Part shown: piece after piece, positions 26,971 through 35,643 of the stretch | Numbering within the stretch: position 1 is the stretch's first letter | Layout of the letters: each line of letters opens with the position of its first letter | From: Sphingomonas phyllosphaerae | GTDB taxonomy: Bacteria > Pseudomonadota > Alphaproteobacteria > Sphingomonadales > Sphingomonadaceae | Direction: 5' to 3' | DNA length: 64,000 nucleotides | NCBI GenBank assembly: GCA_036946405.1 | Contig: JAQIJC010000001.1 | Location: 57,501 to 121,500 of the forward strand | Translations under genes and position numbers: made by a program | Notes under the pieces: model-generated | Seen by the model: only the letters and a program-made list of their open reading frames with translations | Database searches by the model: none | What the model was told of the DNA's origin: nothing

Positions 26971-27008
26971 GGCGGCGCTCATACTGCGGTCAGCCGAAAA
27001 GGTCATCA

Positions 27009-27037
27009 TTGTCGTTGTCGCCGGTATTGTTTATTAT
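27009..27037 (+). promoter_or_regulatory. Sigma-70-like promoter of parDE
   Basis: TTGTCG at 27009-27014 and TATTAT at 27032-27037 are separated by exactly 17 bp, in a locally AT-rich patch unlike the rest of the window. A very strong ribosome site GGAGGTGA follows at 27044-27051, four bases before the parD ATG. The -35 box overlaps the first possible pdxH start codon, so ParD autorepression could also touch pdxH. Confidence 0.55.
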
Positions 27038-27054
27038 CACCGCGGAGGTGACCT

Positions 27055-27306
27055 ATGGCGAGCAGCGTCAAACTCGGCGATCGGCTGGAGAGCTACGTCG
27101 ATGAATTGGTGGAGAAGGGCCGCTATGGTTCGCGCAGCGAGGTGCTCCGCGAGGGCGTGCGGCTCGTCCACGAACGCGAAGCATGGCTGGAGATGGTGCA
27201 GGCGCAGGTGGATGAAGGTCTCGCCGACGTCGGCGCCGGGCGGGTCACAAGCCTTGATCAGGTGTTCGACGATCTATCCGAACGATATCGGCAATGGCCT
27301 CGGTAA
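27055..27306 (+). CDS. parD: ParD-type antitoxin
   Basis: An 83-residue protein. The N-terminal ribbon-helix-helix part reads SSVKLGDRLESYVDELVEKGRYGSRSEVLREGVRLV, the classic ParD/CC2985 pattern, followed by an acidic, flexible C-terminal toxin-binding tail. It should bind its own promoter as a dimer and neutralise ParE. Its end overlaps the toxin start by 13 bases. Confidence 0.9.
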   Translation: MASSVKLGDRLESYVDELVEKGRYGSRSEVLREGVRLVHEREAWLEMVQAQVDEGLADVGAGRVTSLDQVFDDLSERYRQWPR

Positions 27307-27581
27307 GCCTGTCACGGCGGGCGCAGACCAATTTGCGTGATCTCGCCGACTGGATCGCGCGCGACAATCCTGATGCTGCGCTTTCCTTCATCACCGAGCT
27401 GCGCGTCGCTTGTACCGAGTTAAGTATTTTTCCCCGTCGCTTTCCGGAAGCGTCCCAGCTCGGCACCGGCATAAGAAGGCGCACTTATCGCAACTACCAT
27501 ATCCTCTATCGCCTTCAGGGCGACGATGTCGTGATCGTTGCTATCGTACATGCCGCGCGCGATCCCAACATGTCTTTCTGA
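27294..27581 (+). CDS. parE: ParE-type toxin (RelE/ParE superfamily)
   Basis: A 95-residue basic protein with the RelE/ParE fold: SRRAQTNLRDLADWIARDNPDAALSF, then RRRTYRNYHILYRLQGDDVVIVAIVHAARDP. ParE toxins usually poison gyrase; RelE relatives cleave mRNA. Sequence alone favours ParE because the antitoxin is ParD-like. The pair is complete and stands directly upstream of the Ku gene. Confidence 0.9.
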   Translation: MASVSLSRRAQTNLRDLADWIARDNPDAALSFITELRVACTELSIFPRRFPEASQLGTGIRRRTYRNYHILYRLQGDDVVIVAIVHAARDPNMSF

Positions 27582-27643
27582 CCCAATCGGAACCCCCGCC
27601 GCGCCAAACGATTGAATCGCCCTCGCAACGAGAGGCTGATCCG

Positions 27644-28492
27644 ATGGCGGCGCGCGCATATTGGCAGGGGCAGATCCGGTTGGCGCTGGTGTCGATCCCG
27701 GTCGAGATCTACTCCGCCACCAAGTCCGGTGCGCAGGTGGCGTTTCACCAGATCCACGAACCGAGCGGGCAGCGGATCAAATATGAGAAGGTCGCGCCCG
27801 GCGTCGGCCCGGTCGACACCGACGAGATCATGAAGGGCTTCGAGATCGAGAAGGGCGAATATGTCCTGCTCGAACAGGAAGAAATCGACGCGGTCAAGCT
27901 CGAGTCGAAGAAGACGCTGGAACTGACCCAGTTCGTCGATGCGCATGAGATCGACGTGCTTTATTATGAGAAGCCCTATTTCGTCGTTCCCGCCGACGAT
28001 CTCGCCGAGGAGGCGTTCATTGTGCTGCGCGAGGCGCTGCGCCGGACCAAGAAGGTCGGGCTTGGGCAACTCGCGATGCGCGGGCGCGAATATGTCGTCA
28101 GCCTGAAGCCGTGCGGGCGCGGGATGATCCTCGAGACGCTGCGCTACGCCGACGAGGTGCACCGCGCGCAGGGTTATTTCCGTGACATTCCCGACGATAA
28201 GCCCGATGCCGAGTTGCTCGATCTCGCCGAGGCGCTGATCGAGAAGAAGGCGGCGGCGTTCGACCCGGCAGAGTTCCACGACCGCTATGTCGATGCGCTG
28301 AAAGACTTAATCGAGCGCAAGCGCAAGGCGAAAGGCCGCAAGATCATCGAGGACAAGGGCGACGACGGAGCACGCTCGGGCTCGAACGTCGTCGACCTGA
28401 TGGCGGCGCTCAAGAAATCGATGGAGGGAAAGGACAAACCTCCGGCAAAGAAGGCACCGGCGCGCAAGTCGGCGGCGAAAAAGCGTGCTTGA
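27644..28492 (+). CDS. ku: Ku protein for non-homologous end joining
   Basis: A 282-residue bacterial Ku, which binds double-strand ends as a homodimer and recruits LigD. The core is recognisable (ARAYWQGQIRLALVSIPVEIYSA, then HQIHEPSGQRIKYEKVAPG, YYEKPYFVVPAD and REYVVSLKPCGRGM). It ends in a lysine-rich tail (KPPAKKAPARKSAAKKRA), a common DNA-binding extension. ATG 27644 gives the usual beginning MAARAYWQGQ; upstream frame reads through parE. The LigD gene follows 24 bp later. Confidence 0.93.
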   Translation: MAARAYWQGQIRLALVSIPVEIYSATKSGAQVAFHQIHEPSGQRIKYEKVAPGVGPVDTDEIMKGFEIEKGEYVLLEQEEIDAVKLESKKTLELTQFVDAHEIDVLYYEKPYFVVPADDLAEEAFIVLREALRRTKKVGLGQLAMRGREYVVSLKPCGRGMILETLRYADEVHRAQGYFRDIPDDKPDAELLDLAEALIEKKAAAFDPAEFHDRYVDALKDLIERKRKAKGRKIIEDKGDDGARSGSNVVDLMAALKKSMEGKDKPPAKKAPARKSAAKKRA

Positions 28493-28516
28493 GAGCGACG
28501 TTAGCCGGAGAGTCAG

Positions 28517-30940
28517 ATGACGACCGATCCGCTCGCCTCCTATAATGCGAAACGCGATTTCGCGAAGACCGCGGAGCCGGCCGGGATGCTCGCGCCCGGC
28601 AAGGGCCCTTCGGCAAGCTCAGGACAGGCGCGCTTTATCGTTCAAAAGCATGACGCTACCCGGCTGCATTGGGATTTCCGGCTGGAGGCCGATGGCGTCC
28701 TGAAGAGCTGGGCGGTGACGCGCGGGCCGAGTCTCGACCCGAACGAAAAGCGTCTGGCGGTGCGCACCGAGGATCATCCGCTTTCTTATCAGACGTTTGA
28801 GGGGACTATTCCATCGGGGGAATATGGGGGCGGGACGGTGATGTTGTGGGATCGCGGGACCTGGTCGCCGGTCAAGGGCAAGAGCGCCGCCGACATCGAC
28901 AAGGGGCACCTGCATTTCATCCTCGATGGCGAGCGGATGAAGGGCGAATGGCTGCTGATCCGGCTGCGCCCCCGAGGAAAAGAACGCCGCGAAAACTGGC
29001 TGTTACGCAAGATCGAGGACGCCGAAGCGGGCGGCACCGACACGTTGGTAGAGACCGCGCTGACCAGCGTTTCGACCGGGCGGACGATGCAGGAAATCGC
29101 TGAGGGCAAGAATCAGAAGCCCGCTAAAAAGCGCAAGGCGGGGAAGCCGCCCGCCTATGAACCGCCGCAGCTTTGTACGCTCGTGGATCACGTTCCGACC
29201 GGCGCGGAGTGGATACATGAGGTAAAATACGACGGCTATCGCGCGTTGGTCGCGATCGGGGGCGGCAAGGCGAAGGTTTTCACGCGCAGCGGACTCGATT
29301 GGAGCGACAAATTCCCCGGCATCGCCGAAGCCGCCGCCGCGCTGCCCGCGACGACCGCGCTGATCGATGGCGAGATCGTCGCGTTCAAGGACGGCCGGCC
29401 CGATTTCTCGACGCTGAAGGATGCGATCGGCACGGGCGGGGCGATGACGCTGTTCGCGTTCGACCTGCTCGAAGTCGATGGCGAGGATCTGCGCGACCGG
29501 CCCAATGTCGCACGCAAGGAGCGGCTGCGCACGCTGGTCGGCGACGGCGAGGAGCGGCTGCGCTTTGCCGAGCATATCGTCGGGTCCGGTGAGCAATTGT
29601 TCGAGACGATGTGCCGCGAGGGCTATGAGGGCGTCGTATCCAAGCGCGCCGACGCGCCGTATCGCGGACGGCGGACGTCGGCGTGGCTGAAGATCAAGTG
29701 CATTCGGCGGCAGGAGTTCGTCATCGTCGGCTGGCTGCCCTCCACCAAGGCGCGCGGGCTGCGGTCACTGCTGCTCGGGGTGCATGACGGCGACACTTTG
29801 CGCTATGCCGGCAAGGTCGGCACCGGGTTCGATGCGGCGATGATCGACGAGCTGCGGACGCGGCTCGACAGACTGGCGCGCAAGACCGCGACCGTCGAGG
29901 CGCCGCGCGCTGCGGTCAAAGGCGCGCAATGGGTGAAGCCCAAGCTGGTCGCCGAAGTCGCCTTTGCCGAGACGACGCCAGACGGGGTGTTGCGCCATTC
30001 GAGTTTCATCGGACTGCGCGGCGACAAGCCCGCGCAGGAGGTGGTTGCCGAGCGGCCCGCGCCGACGCCGGAGGTCAAGTCGCGGATCAAGATGACCAAC
30101 CGCAACCGCGTGATCTTTCCCGAGAGCGACGTCACCAAGGGGCAACTCGCCGATTACTATGCCGCGGTCGCCGGGATCATGCTGCCATGGGCCGGGCATC
30201 GGCCCGTCAGCCTCGTGCGCTGCCCGCAGGGCCGCGCGCGGCAATGCTTTTTCCAGAAGCATGACGCCGGGTCGTTCGGCGATGCCGTGCAGCAGGTGCC
30301 GATTCGCGAGAAGGATGGCAGCACCGAAAATTATCTCTACGTCGACGACGCCGACGGGCTGGTCGCGTGCGTGCAGATGGGGACGATCGAGTTCCACGGC
30401 TGGGGATCGCGCGTCGATGCACTGGAACGCCCCGACCGGATGGTGTTCGACCTCGACCCCGACGAAGGGCTCGGCTTCGCGGAAACCAAGCGCGCCGCCG
30501 CGCACCTGAAGGAACAGCTCGCCGAGCTGGGGCTGGTCAGCTTCCCGCTGCTGTCGGGGGGCAAGGGCGTGCATGTCGTCGTGCCGCTGACGCCGAAGGC
30601 CGAATGGCCGGCGGTGCGCGACTTCGCCGAGCGGTTCGCGCGGGCGCTGGCCCATGCCGACCCCGAGCGGTTCGTGGCGGTGATGAGCAAGGCCAAGCGC
30701 AAGGGACGGATCTTCATCGACTATCTGCGCAACCAGCGCGGCGCGACCGCGATCATGCCCTATGCGGCGCGGGCGCGCGCCGGCGCACCGGTTGCGGCGC
30801 CGGTGTCGTGGACCGAGTTGCGCGACCTCGACAGCGCCGCGCAGTGGCATGTCGGCGATGCCGAAGCGCTGATCGCGCGCGCCAACGGGCGGTCGCTGAC
30901 GGGCTGGGGCGTCGCCGATCAGGTGCTGCCGGACCTTTGA
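28517..30940 (+). CDS. ligD: Multifunctional DNA ligase LigD
   Basis: An 807-residue NHEJ ligase with the order phosphoesterase, ligase, polymerase/primase. The PE domain has QKHDATRLHWDFRLEADG and HLHFILDGERMKGEWLLIR. The ligase nucleotidyl lysine is K237 in HEVKYDGYR, with DGEIVAF and EGVVSKRADAPY following. The C-terminal POL domain begins near residue 530 (NRVIFPESDVTKGQLADYY) and has the metal pair in MVFDLDPDEG. Residues about 30-38 (GPSASSGQA) look like a short in-frame insertion derived from a genomic repeat, just before the conserved RFIVQKHD. GGAG lies about eight bases before the start. Confidence 0.93.
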   Translation: MTTDPLASYNAKRDFAKTAEPAGMLAPGKGPSASSGQARFIVQKHDATRLHWDFRLEADGVLKSWAVTRGPSLDPNEKRLAVRTEDHPLSYQTFEGTIPSGEYGGGTVMLWDRGTWSPVKGKSAADIDKGHLHFILDGERMKGEWLLIRLRPRGKERRENWLLRKIEDAEAGGTDTLVETALTSVSTGRTMQEIAEGKNQKPAKKRKAGKPPAYEPPQLCTLVDHVPTGAEWIHEVKYDGYRALVAIGGGKAKVFTRSGLDWSDKFPGIAEAAAALPATTALIDGEIVAFKDGRPDFSTLKDAIGTGGAMTLFAFDLLEVDGEDLRDRPNVARKERLRTLVGDGEERLRFAEHIVGSGEQLFETMCREGYEGVVSKRADAPYRGRRTSAWLKIKCIRRQEFVIVGWLPSTKARGLRSLLLGVHDGDTLRYAGKVGTGFDAAMIDELRTRLDRLARKTATVEAPRAAVKGAQWVKPKLVAEVAFAETTPDGVLRHSSFIGLRGDKPAQEVVAERPAPTPEVKSRIKMTNRNRVIFPESDVTKGQLADYYAAVAGIMLPWAGHRPVSLVRCPQGRARQCFFQKHDAGSFGDAVQQVPIREKDGSTENYLYVDDADGLVACVQMGTIEFHGWGSRVDALERPDRMVFDLDPDEGLGFAETKRAAAHLKEQLAELGLVSFPLLSGGKGVHVVVPLTPKAEWPAVRDFAERFARALAHADPERFVAVMSKAKRKGRIFIDYLRNQRGATAIMPYAARARAGAPVAAPVSWTELRDLDSAAQWHVGDAEALIARANGRSLTGWGVADQVLPDL
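28603..28627 (+). repeat. Family G repeat fragment inside ligD
   Basis: CCTTCGGCAAGCTCAGGACA within ligD resembles the family G arm CTTCGACAAGCTCAG at 9929-9943. It adds about nine codons (GPSASSGQA) in frame between the N-terminal PG(K) and the conserved RFIVQKHD of the phosphoesterase domain. Confidence 0.55.
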
Positions 30941-30997
30941 GCGCAGCGGGTCGATTCCGATTGCTTAACCGGATCGCTTCATTAGGGTCCGCCCCGG

Positions 30998-33484
30998 TTG
31001 GCTAAGGAGGAACCGCTGGCCACGCAGCCGCTCTTCGACAACAGCACCCTCGCCCGCCGCCGGTTCGATGATTACGCCGGCACGCCGTCCGACACGATGC
31101 GCAGCGGTGCCGCCGCGCCGTGGCTGGCAGTGCTGGAGGAATTGTCCGCGGTCGCGGGCGACGATCTCGGCCATGCGCGCGAGCGGGTGCAGCGGCACGC
31201 GATCGATATCGGCACCGGCTTCCGCATCATCGGCGAGGACAGCGAGCGGCCGTGGCCGGTCAGCCCGGTGCCGCTGCTGATCGAGGCGCAGGAGTGGGCG
31301 CACATCGAGCGCGGGGTCGTCCAGCGCGCCGATCTGTTCGAGACGATCCTTGCCGATCTCTATGGTCCGTCGACACTGGCGGAGCGCGGCTATTTTCCCG
31401 CGACGCTGGTCACGGGCAGCCCGTTCTTCCTGCGCCCGCTGGTCGGGCTCGCGCCACCGGGCGGGCATCATTTGCATTTCGTCGCGATCGACCTGGGGCG
31501 CAGTCCCTCGGGTGAGTGGCGCGTGCTCGCCGACCATCTGCGCGCGCCGACCGGGGCAGGCTATGCGCTGGAGAACCGACTGGCGATCAGCCGGACGCTG
31601 GGCGGGTTGCAGGCGCGGCTCAACGTGCGCCGCCATGCGCCGTTCTTCGCGGCGTTCCGCGAGGGGCTGGCGGCGGCGTGCCGGCGCAGCGATCCGCGCA
31701 TCGGGTTGCTGACGCCGGGGCGCTACAATCCCAGCTACCCCGAGCAGGCGCATCTGGCGCGCTATCTGGGGTTGTTGCTGGTCGAGGGCGACGATCTCGC
31801 CGCGCTGGAGGACCGACTCTATGTCCGCACGATCGCCGGACTGAAGCGCGTCGACGCGTTGTGGCGGCGGCTCGATCCGCGGCTGCTCGATCCGCTGGCG
31901 TTCGACTCGCATTCGCGGATCGGGGTGCCGGGGCTGATCGACGTGTGGGCGCAGGGCAATGTCGTGCTCGCCAACGCGCCCGGCGCGGGCGTGCTGGAAA
32001 GCCCGGCATTCGGGGCGTTCCTGCCGCAGCTGAGCACGCGGCTGACCGGCGCGGACCTGATCCTGCCCAATATCGCGACCTGGTGGTGCGGGCAAAAGCG
32101 CGAGGCGGCGCATGTCGCGGGCGAGTTCGGGTCGATGCTGCTGTCTCCGGCGTTCGGGGCGCGGACGCTGGGGCTGCCCGGTGATGCGCCGGTGGCGGGC
32201 GCGGACCTGACGCCAGAGCAGCGCGCGGCGTTCCTCGACGATCTCACCCGCCGGCCGCAGGATTATGTCGGGCAGGAGATCGTCCGGCTGTCGACGATGC
32301 CGGTCATCATCGAGGACCGGCTGGAGCCGCGGCCGTTTACGCTGCGCGTTTTCGCGGCGCGCGATGCGCACGGCGACTGGCAGGTGTTGCCGGGCGGGTT
32401 CGCGCGGATCGGCGCGCATCCCGACCCGCGTGCGGCGGTGCTGGGCGAAGGGACATGGTCCGCGGACGTGTGCGTGCACGGCGCGGAGCCGGTGTCGCCG
32501 GTGTCGTTGCTGCCCGCGCCCGATTCGCTGCACGTCCGGCGCAATCCGGGGACGCTGCCGAGCCGGGTCGCGGACAATTTCTTCTGGCTCGGCCGCTATC
32601 TGGAGCGCGGCGAGGCGTTGCTGGCGGCGATCCGCGTGATGCTGGGCCATTCGATCGACGCCGATACCGGCGCGGCCCCCGATGATGCGACGCTCGCCAA
32701 GTTGGTCGCCGAGATCGTCGACAGCGGCGCGGCCCCTGCCCCGACCGGTTTCCGCCGCGCCGAGCTGATCGCGTTCGCGCGCACCGCGATGGAGGCGCGC
32801 GACGGCGGGTGGCAGTCGGTCGCGGCGATCAACACCCATGCGCAGCGGATCGCGGGCGGGTCGCGCGACCGGCTGTCGGTCGACATGGTCCGGCTGCTCG
32901 ACGCGCCCTTCCCGACGCATCGCGGGATGCTCGACCGTGCCGGGTCGCTCCAGCGCCGCTATGCCGCGATCGCCGGGCTGTCCGCCGAGCATATGGGGCG
33001 GACCGCGGCGTGGCGGTTCCACGATCTCGGGCGGCGGATCGAGCGCGCGCGCGCGATCACGCGCGCGGCGCGAATCTTCGGGATGAGCGGCGCGTCGGCG
33101 GGCGACCTGTCGACGTTGCTCGACCTCGCCGACAGCCAGATCAGCTATCGCCAGCGTTACCTGACCGGGATCGCGCGGGTGCCGGTGGTCGACCTGACCG
33201 TGCTCGATCCGGGCAATCCACGCGCCTTGGCGTTTCAGGTCGAGCGGATCCGCGAGCATCTCGCCGCGCTGCCGGTGCTCGACGACGACGGCATGGCGGA
33301 GCCGCAGCAGATCGAGGCGACCGAGCTGCTGGCGCTGGTCGCGCCGGCACAGGCGGCGTTGCTTGACCCGGAGACGCTGTTGGAGGTGGAGCGCCGGTTG
33401 TTCCGGCTGTCCGAGGCGATCGCGCGGCGGTATTTTCTGCAAGGCGCCGAGCCGTTGCGGGCGAGCGGGTTGACGCTGGCGTGA
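30998..33484 (+). CDS. Circularly permuted type 2 ATP-grasp / alpha-E fusion protein
   Basis: An 828-residue fusion. Residues 1-500 form a circularly permuted ATP-grasp domain (DUF404/DUF407 type) with LLTPGRYNPSYPEQAHLARY, LLVEGDDL and RIGVPGLIDVWAQGNVVLAN. From about residue 510 comes the helical alpha-E domain (DUF403), starting PSRVADNFFWLGRYLERGEA. Such proteins are often two separate genes next to a transglutaminase, as here at 33730. They are predicted to ligate peptides or amino acids but lack biochemistry. The start is uncertain: TTG 30998 is in frame, yet a strong AAGGAGG lies at 31004-31010, five bases before an in-frame CTG at 31016; the next ATG is too far downstream. Confidence 0.85.
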   Translation: MAKEEPLATQPLFDNSTLARRRFDDYAGTPSDTMRSGAAAPWLAVLEELSAVAGDDLGHARERVQRHAIDIGTGFRIIGEDSERPWPVSPVPLLIEAQEWAHIERGVVQRADLFETILADLYGPSTLAERGYFPATLVTGSPFFLRPLVGLAPPGGHHLHFVAIDLGRSPSGEWRVLADHLRAPTGAGYALENRLAISRTLGGLQARLNVRRHAPFFAAFREGLAAACRRSDPRIGLLTPGRYNPSYPEQAHLARYLGLLLVEGDDLAALEDRLYVRTIAGLKRVDALWRRLDPRLLDPLAFDSHSRIGVPGLIDVWAQGNVVLANAPGAGVLESPAFGAFLPQLSTRLTGADLILPNIATWWCGQKREAAHVAGEFGSMLLSPAFGARTLGLPGDAPVAGADLTPEQRAAFLDDLTRRPQDYVGQEIVRLSTMPVIIEDRLEPRPFTLRVFAARDAHGDWQVLPGGFARIGAHPDPRAAVLGEGTWSADVCVHGAEPVSPVSLLPAPDSLHVRRNPGTLPSRVADNFFWLGRYLERGEALLAAIRVMLGHSIDADTGAAPDDATLAKLVAEIVDSGAAPAPTGFRRAELIAFARTAMEARDGGWQSVAAINTHAQRIAGGSRDRLSVDMVRLLDAPFPTHRGMLDRAGSLQRRYAAIAGLSAEHMGRTAAWRFHDLGRRIERARAITRAARIFGMSGASAGDLSTLLDLADSQISYRQRYLTGIARVPVVDLTVLDPGNPRALAFQVERIREHLAALPVLDDDGMAEPQQIEATELLALVAPAQAALLDPETLLEVERRLFRLSEAIARRYFLQGAEPLRASGLTLA

Positions 33485-33563
33485 GCGACACACTGATATT
33501 TCGTCATTGCGACCCCGACTTCAGGCGAGACCGCTGCGAAGGTCCGAAAACCGCCCGAATCGC

Positions 33564-33662
33564 TCGTCACCCCGGACTTGTTCCGGGGTCCACTGCTCCG
33601 CAAGAGCAACATTTGCCATGCTCGCGGAACGGTCGATGCCGGAACACGTCCGGCATGACGGG
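33564..33662. repeat. Family A palindromic repeat
   Basis: CGTCACCCCGGACTTGTTCC and GGAACACGTCCGGCATGACGG form the ends, with a GCTCCGC/GCGGAAC inner pair. It stands in the 245-bp gap between the ATP-grasp gene and the transglutaminase gene, so it may weaken or process that transcript. Confidence 0.85.
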
Positions 33663-33729
33663 TGGAGTTTCGCAGATGTCTCGACCCCAAGTCCGAGACG
33701 CAATGACGTGGGGAAAGTGGCTCTGACCG

Positions 33730-34617
33730 ATGCGCTATGACATCCGCCACATCACCCGCTTCGACTATGGCAATGCGGTCAAGTTCGCGCGCTGCAACCT
33801 GCGGCTGAAGCCGATCGACTGGCCCGGGCAGAAGCTGGAGGACTATGCGCTGCACGTCGCGCCGTCCGGGCGGACGACCGCGGCCTATGCCGAGGCCGGG
33901 CTGGCGCATGTCACGCGGCTGGTGGTCGACGAGCGCGTCCGGCGGCTGACGATCGAGAGCGTCGCGCGGCTGACGGTCGACCGGCTGGTGCCGGTGCCCG
34001 AGGCGAGCGACCCGACGATCGCCGAGGTTTGCGCGCTCGCCCGCGCGTCGAGCGACGTGTCGGCGGCGGGGCCGGCGGCGTATCTGTTCCCCTCGCCGCT
34101 GATCCCGCTTGATCGCGCGATCGCCGATTATTGCGCGCCCGATCTGACGCCCGATCGCAACGTGCTGGAGGCCGGGATCGCGCTCGCGCGGCGTATCCAG
34201 CGCGACTTCGCGTTCGACCCGACCGCGACATTGGTCGACACGCCGCCGCACGAGGCGTTCGCCAAGCGCAGCGGCGTTTGTCAGGATTTCGCGCAGATCA
34301 TGCTGACCGGCCTGCGCGCCGCCGGGCTGCCCGCCGCTTATGCCTCGGGCTATATCCGCACGATCCCGCCGCCCGGTCAGGAGCGGCTGGTCGGGGCGGA
34401 CGCGACGCACGCCTGGGTGCTGATCTGGTGCGGGCCGCAGCGCGGCTGGGTCGGGGTCGATCCGACCAACGGCATCTGGATGGCGGGCGACCATATCGTC
34501 GTCGCGATCGGGCGCGACTATGCGGAGATCGCGCCAGTCGACGGCGTCGTGCTGGGATCGGGGGCGCAGGCGATGGAGGTCAGCGTCGACGTCGCCCCGA
34601 TCATGGAGCCCGCGTAA
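33730..34617 (+). CDS. Transglutaminase-like cysteine peptidase family protein
   Basis: A 295-residue protein. The N-terminal beta region (MRYDIRHITRFDYGNAVKFARCNLRLKP) is the bacterial transglutaminase-like N-domain. The catalytic triad is visible as C184 (SGVCQDFAQIM), H227 (DATHAWVLIWC) and D244 (WVGVDPTNG). Such proteins may act as peptidases or cross-linkers. The gene stands downstream of the ATP-grasp/alpha-E fusion, a partnership seen in many bacteria; the proteasome-like peptidase (Anbu) often found with them is not next door here. Confidence 0.9.
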   Translation: MRYDIRHITRFDYGNAVKFARCNLRLKPIDWPGQKLEDYALHVAPSGRTTAAYAEAGLAHVTRLVVDERVRRLTIESVARLTVDRLVPVPEASDPTIAEVCALARASSDVSAAGPAAYLFPSPLIPLDRAIADYCAPDLTPDRNVLEAGIALARRIQRDFAFDPTATLVDTPPHEAFAKRSGVCQDFAQIMLTGLRAAGLPAAYASGYIRTIPPPGQERLVGADATHAWVLIWCGPQRGWVGVDPTNGIWMAGDHIVVAIGRDYAEIAPVDGVVLGSGAQAMEVSVDVAPIMEPA

Positions 34618-34677
34618 CGATTGCGCTTCGGCGCGCGCTCCCCCACATAGGCGAGTAACACACCAACCGGGGACGAC

Positions 34678-35637
34678 ATGGCCGATCCATATGCGACGCT
34701 GGGCGTGGCGCGCGGCGCCAGCGAGGCGGACATCAAGAAAGCGTATCGCAAGCTCGCGAAAGAGCTGCATCCCGACCGCAACCGCGACAATCCCAAGGCG
34801 GCGGAGAAGTTCGGGCAGGTCACCAGCGCCTATGACCTGCTGACCGACAAGGACAAGCGCGCGCGGTTCGACCGCGGCGAGATCGACGGCGACGGCAACC
34901 CGACCGCGCCGTTCGGCTTCGGGGCCGGCGGGCGGGGACAGGCCGGCAACGGCGGGTTCCGCTCCGAAGGGTTCGACATGAGCGGGATGGGCGGCGGTGC
35001 CGGCGGCCCGGACATGAGCGATATCTTCGAGGGGCTGTTCGGCGGCGGTCGCGCGCGCGGCGGCGGTGGCGGCGGCGGCGGGTTCGCCAGCGGGTTCGGC
35101 CGGCGGCAGCCGCCGCCCAAGGGCGGCAACGTCGCCTATGCGCTGCGCGTGCCGTTCACCGATGCCGCAACGCTCGCGCCGCAGCGCGTGACGCTGGCGG
35201 GCGGGAACACGATCGATCTCAAGCTGCCCGCCGGGGTCGATACCGGCACGCAGATGCGGCTTGCCGGCAAGGGCGACGAGGGGCCAGGCGGCGCGGGCGA
35301 CGCGATCGTGACGATCGAGGTCCAGCCGCACCGCTTCTTCACGCGCGACGGCGACGATGTGCGGCTCGACCTGCCGATCACGCTGAAGGAGGCGGTCGAG
35401 GGCGGCAAGGTGAAGTGCCCGACGGTCGACAAGCCGGTGATGATTACCGTGCCGACCGGGGCAACCTCCGGCAAGACGTTGCGTTTGAAGGGAAAGGGCT
35501 TTCACCGCAAAGGCGGCGAGCGTGGCGATCAGCTGGTGACGCTGATCGTCGACGTGCCCGCCGACGATGCGGCGCTGAAGGCGTTCGTCGCCGGCTGGGA
35601 CGGTGGCGGGAACCCGCGCGCGGCGATGGGCGTCTGA
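34678..35637 (+). CDS. DnaJ C-terminal domain protein (CbpA-like co-chaperone)
   Basis: A 319-residue J-domain protein. The J domain occupies residues 1-70 with the HPD motif in ELHPDRNRDNP. A glycine-rich linker with poly-Gly runs from about 75 to 140. Two C-terminal substrate-binding beta domains follow (LKLPAGVDTGTQMRLAGKGDEGPGG, then TVPTGATSGKTLRLKGKGF). The cysteine-rich zinc domain of true DnaJ is missing, so this is a CbpA-type DnaK partner. Confidence 0.92.
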   Translation: MADPYATLGVARGASEADIKKAYRKLAKELHPDRNRDNPKAAEKFGQVTSAYDLLTDKDKRARFDRGEIDGDGNPTAPFGFGAGGRGQAGNGGFRSEGFDMSGMGGGAGGPDMSDIFEGLFGGGRARGGGGGGGGFASGFGRRQPPPKGGNVAYALRVPFTDAATLAPQRVTLAGGNTIDLKLPAGVDTGTQMRLAGKGDEGPGGAGDAIVTIEVQPHRFFTRDGDDVRLDLPITLKEAVEGGKVKCPTVDKPVMITVPTGATSGKTLRLKGKGFHRKGGERGDQLVTLIVDVPADDAALKAFVAGWDGGGNPRAAMGV

Positions 35638-35643
35638 TCGTGC

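Noticed and set aside
27009..27581. Suspected prophage or island around parDE
   Set aside because: Only the TA pair is present; flanking pdxH and ku are intact, and no integrase, att repeat or compositional shift beyond the promoter was seen.
30965..33493. An 842-codon open frame on the minus strand
   Set aside because: It is antisense to the ATP-grasp/alpha-E gene, with low-complexity composition and no recognised motif.
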